From: Clostridia bacterium DTU022
GTDB taxonomy: Bacteria > Bacillota > Dethiobacteria > DTU022
Assembly (NCBI GenBank): GCA_001512835.1
Contig: LFRQ01000116.1
Location: 622 to 33,803, forward strand
Length of the DNA: 33,182 nt
Reading direction: 5' to 3'
Shown here: piece by piece, positions 31,881 through 33,182 of the stretch
How the letters are laid out: every line of letters begins with the position of its first letter
Position numbering within the stretch: the first letter of the stretch is position 1
The notes under the pieces: model-generated
What the model saw: only the letters and a program-made list of their open reading frames with translations
The model's database searches: none
What the model was told of the DNA's origin: nothing
Made by a program: the position numbers and the translations under genes

Positions 31881-33029
31881 TTAAAGGGCGGCCTTGAATA
31901 TTCTAATGATATCCTCCACGTCGGCATCCCGGGGGTTGGTGATGAAGCAGGCATCCTTGATGGCGTTGCGGCTCAGCTCGGGAATGACCTCCTCCGGCAG
32001 GTTTAGTTCACCTAAGCCCCGGGGGATCCCCACGTCCCGGGCCAGCTCCACCACCATGTCGATGGCTTTTTCTGCGGCCTCCCGGGGAGTCAGGTTGTCG
32101 ATCTTGGCGCCCATGGCCCGGGCGATGGCCGCATATTTGTCCAGGGCGGCGATCATGTTGAAGCGCATCACGTGGGGGAGGAGCACGGCGCTGATCTCGC
32201 CGATGGGCAGATCCAGCAGCCCCCCCACCTGGTGGGTCATGGCATGGGCCAGGCCCAAGGCGGCGTTGGAGAAGGCCAGGCCGGCATGAAGGCTGGCGGT
32301 GGCCATGGCCACCTTGGCCGCCTCGTTGACCTGGCTGGCTACCGAGGCGCGCAGGTTGCCGGCAATCAACTTGATGGCGTGCAGGGCGTGCAAGTCGGTG
32401 ATATCCGTGGCCGCCAGGGAGAGGTAGGCCTCCACGGCGTGGCTCAAGGCTTCCATCCCCGTGTGGGCCGTTACCCGGCTGTTGATGGTGGAGAGGACCA
32501 GCGGGTCGCAGATATCGATATCCGGGACCAGGGACTTGGAGATAATGGTCATCTTGATTTTGCGCTGGCTGTCGGCAATAATGCTGAACTGGGAAACCTC
32601 GGAACCGGAACCCGCTGTGGAAGGGATCACGATTAGCGGAGGCAGGGGCTTTTGGATTAAATCGATCCCTTCGTAATCCCTGATCTGGCCTCCATTGGTG
32701 GCCAGGGTGGCTACGGCCTTGGCGGCGTCGATGGCACTGCCGCCCCCGAAGGCGACCACGGCGTCGCAGCCGGTTTTATTGTAGAGCAGGGCTCCTTCTT
32801 CTACCTCGTAATCCCGGGGATTGGAGGAGAAATCGGACCAGACCTGGTATTTCAAGCCGCACCGGGCCAGGAAGGGGAGGGTCTTCTCCACCCACTTGTA
32901 CTGGATAACGCCGCAATCGGCGACGAAGAAAACCCGGGAAGCCCCCAGGCGCAGGCAGCACTCGCCAACTTGATTCAGGGAGCCCATGCCGAAAATAATT
33001 TCCGGGGCCACAAATTTGCTGATATACAT
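31881..33029 (-). CDS. Iron-containing alcohol dehydrogenase family protein with altered metal site
   Basis: A 382-residue member of the group III (iron-type) alcohol dehydrogenases, which reduce aldehydes or oxidise alcohols with NAD(P). The nucleotide motif GGGSAIDAAKA (95-105) and PSTAGSGSEVS (136-146) are normal. By alignment with E. coli FucO (ligands Asp196, His200, His263, His277), this protein has Glu193, His197, His262 and Ile276. One Asp is replaced by Glu and the last His by Ile in LPIGE, where LPHG is usual. Metal binding, and so catalysis, may be changed or lost. First gene of a three-gene operon with the kinase and regulator. Confidence 0.92.
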   Translation of the reverse strand: MYISKFVAPEIIFGMGSLNQVGECCLRLGASRVFFVADCGVIQYKWVEKTLPFLARCGLKYQVWSDFSSNPRDYEVEEGALLYNKTGCDAVVAFGGGSAIDAAKAVATLATNGGQIRDYEGIDLIQKPLPPLIVIPSTAGSGSEVSQFSIIADSQRKIKMTIISKSLVPDIDICDPLVLSTINSRVTAHTGMEALSHAVEAYLSLAATDITDLHALHAIKLIAGNLRASVASQVNEAAKVAMATASLHAGLAFSNAALGLAHAMTHQVGGLLDLPIGEISAVLLPHVMRFNMIAALDKYAAIARAMGAKIDNLTPREAAEKAIDMVVELARDVGIPRGLGELNLPEEVIPELSRNAIKDACFITNPRDADVEDIIRIFKAAL

Positions 33030-33084
33030 TTTGCCAACTCCCGGTCAAGAAACTTACGTCAGTTGTTAATTCTGTAACGCTGTA

Positions 33085-33104
33085 GGCAAATCCTTTATTT
33101 TGCC
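33085..33104. promoter_or_regulatory. Dyad GGCAAA-N8-TTTGCC upstream of the dehydrogenase operon
   Basis: Perfect 6-bp inverted repeat (33085-33090 and 33099-33104) about 55 bp upstream of the dehydrogenase start. A further half-site, GGCAAA, directly precedes the ATG on the minus strand. Candidate operator or activator site; no sigma-54 promoter with the correct spacing was found beside it. Confidence 0.45.
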
Positions 33105-33113
33105 AAAATAAAA

Positions 33114-33146
33114 AATATACCCTGATTTTTAAAATCAGGGTATATT
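33114..33146. terminator. Bidirectional terminator-like inverted repeat at the window end
   Basis: AATATACCCTGATTTT (33114-33129) and AAAATCAGGGTATATT (33131-33146) form a 16-bp perfect stem flanked by A/T-rich sequence on both sides. It likely ends a neighbouring transcript lying beyond the window and insulates the dehydrogenase operon. Confidence 0.75.
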
Positions 33147-33182
33147 TATTTCGCTGTGCGTTAAACGGTTGCTCCGGTTCCG

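Noticed and set aside
33085..33104. TTGGCA...TTTGCC read as a sigma-54 (-24/-12) promoter for the dehydrogenase
   Set aside because: The distance between the GG and GC elements is about 17 bp instead of the required 12.

Overview
This window is a stretch of chromosome from a high-GC, spore-forming Firmicute, most likely a Clostridia-type anaerobe (Peptococcaceae or Moorella-like). The evidence is the conserved gene order (mreBCD, PBP2, rodA, spoIVFAB, paired radical-SAM and DUF2344 genes, rng, rplU-prp-rpmA, obgE, nadD, yqeK, rsfS, leuS, comEA), a sporulation protease pair, a Prp-processed L27, a T-box leader, and frequent TTG/GTG starts behind strong AGGAGG-type ribosome binding sites. I cannot name the species.

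Layout. Positions 1-6256 hold the end of radC and the cell-elongation module mreB-mreC-mreD-PBP2-rodA. Positions 6342-8027 hold spoIVFA-spoIVFB, directly after rodA with no minC/minD between them. Positions 8073-12269 hold a radical-SAM protein, its DUF2344 partner and an RNase E/G with an extra C-terminal TRAM-like domain. A 370-bp gap with tandem hairpin repeats and a near-consensus promoter precedes rplU-prp-rpmA. A terminator overlapping the rpmA stop separates these from obgE. Next come nadD, a small RRM protein, yqeK, an LCP-like protein with a degenerate active site, rsfS and an E1-like adenylyltransferase.

The most unusual locus is 19269-19675, the leuS leader. A consensus promoter starts a leucine (CUC specifier) T-box leader. 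Between its specifier/stem III part and its antiterminator/terminator part lies a complete tRNA-Ala(GGC) gene. The tRNA would be transcribed whatever the leucine status, and its maturation would cut the riboswitch in two. leuS follows, then two tandem terminators, an asp23-family gene with its own consensus promoter, and a comEA whose membrane anchor is cut off from the rest by an in-frame TAG.

Positions 23594-23931 hold hairpin repeats with a shared loop and different stems. An adenosylhomocysteinase gene (minus strand) diverges from a large UPF0182 membrane protein gene (plus strand), which overlaps rnhA by 4 bp. The window closes with a minus-strand operon of an iron-alcohol-dehydrogenase-family protein, a soluble GAF/PAS histidine kinase and a sigma-54-dependent NtrC-type regulator. 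The dehydrogenase lacks one canonical metal ligand and has a second one replaced. No insertion sequence, prophage or CRISPR array was seen.
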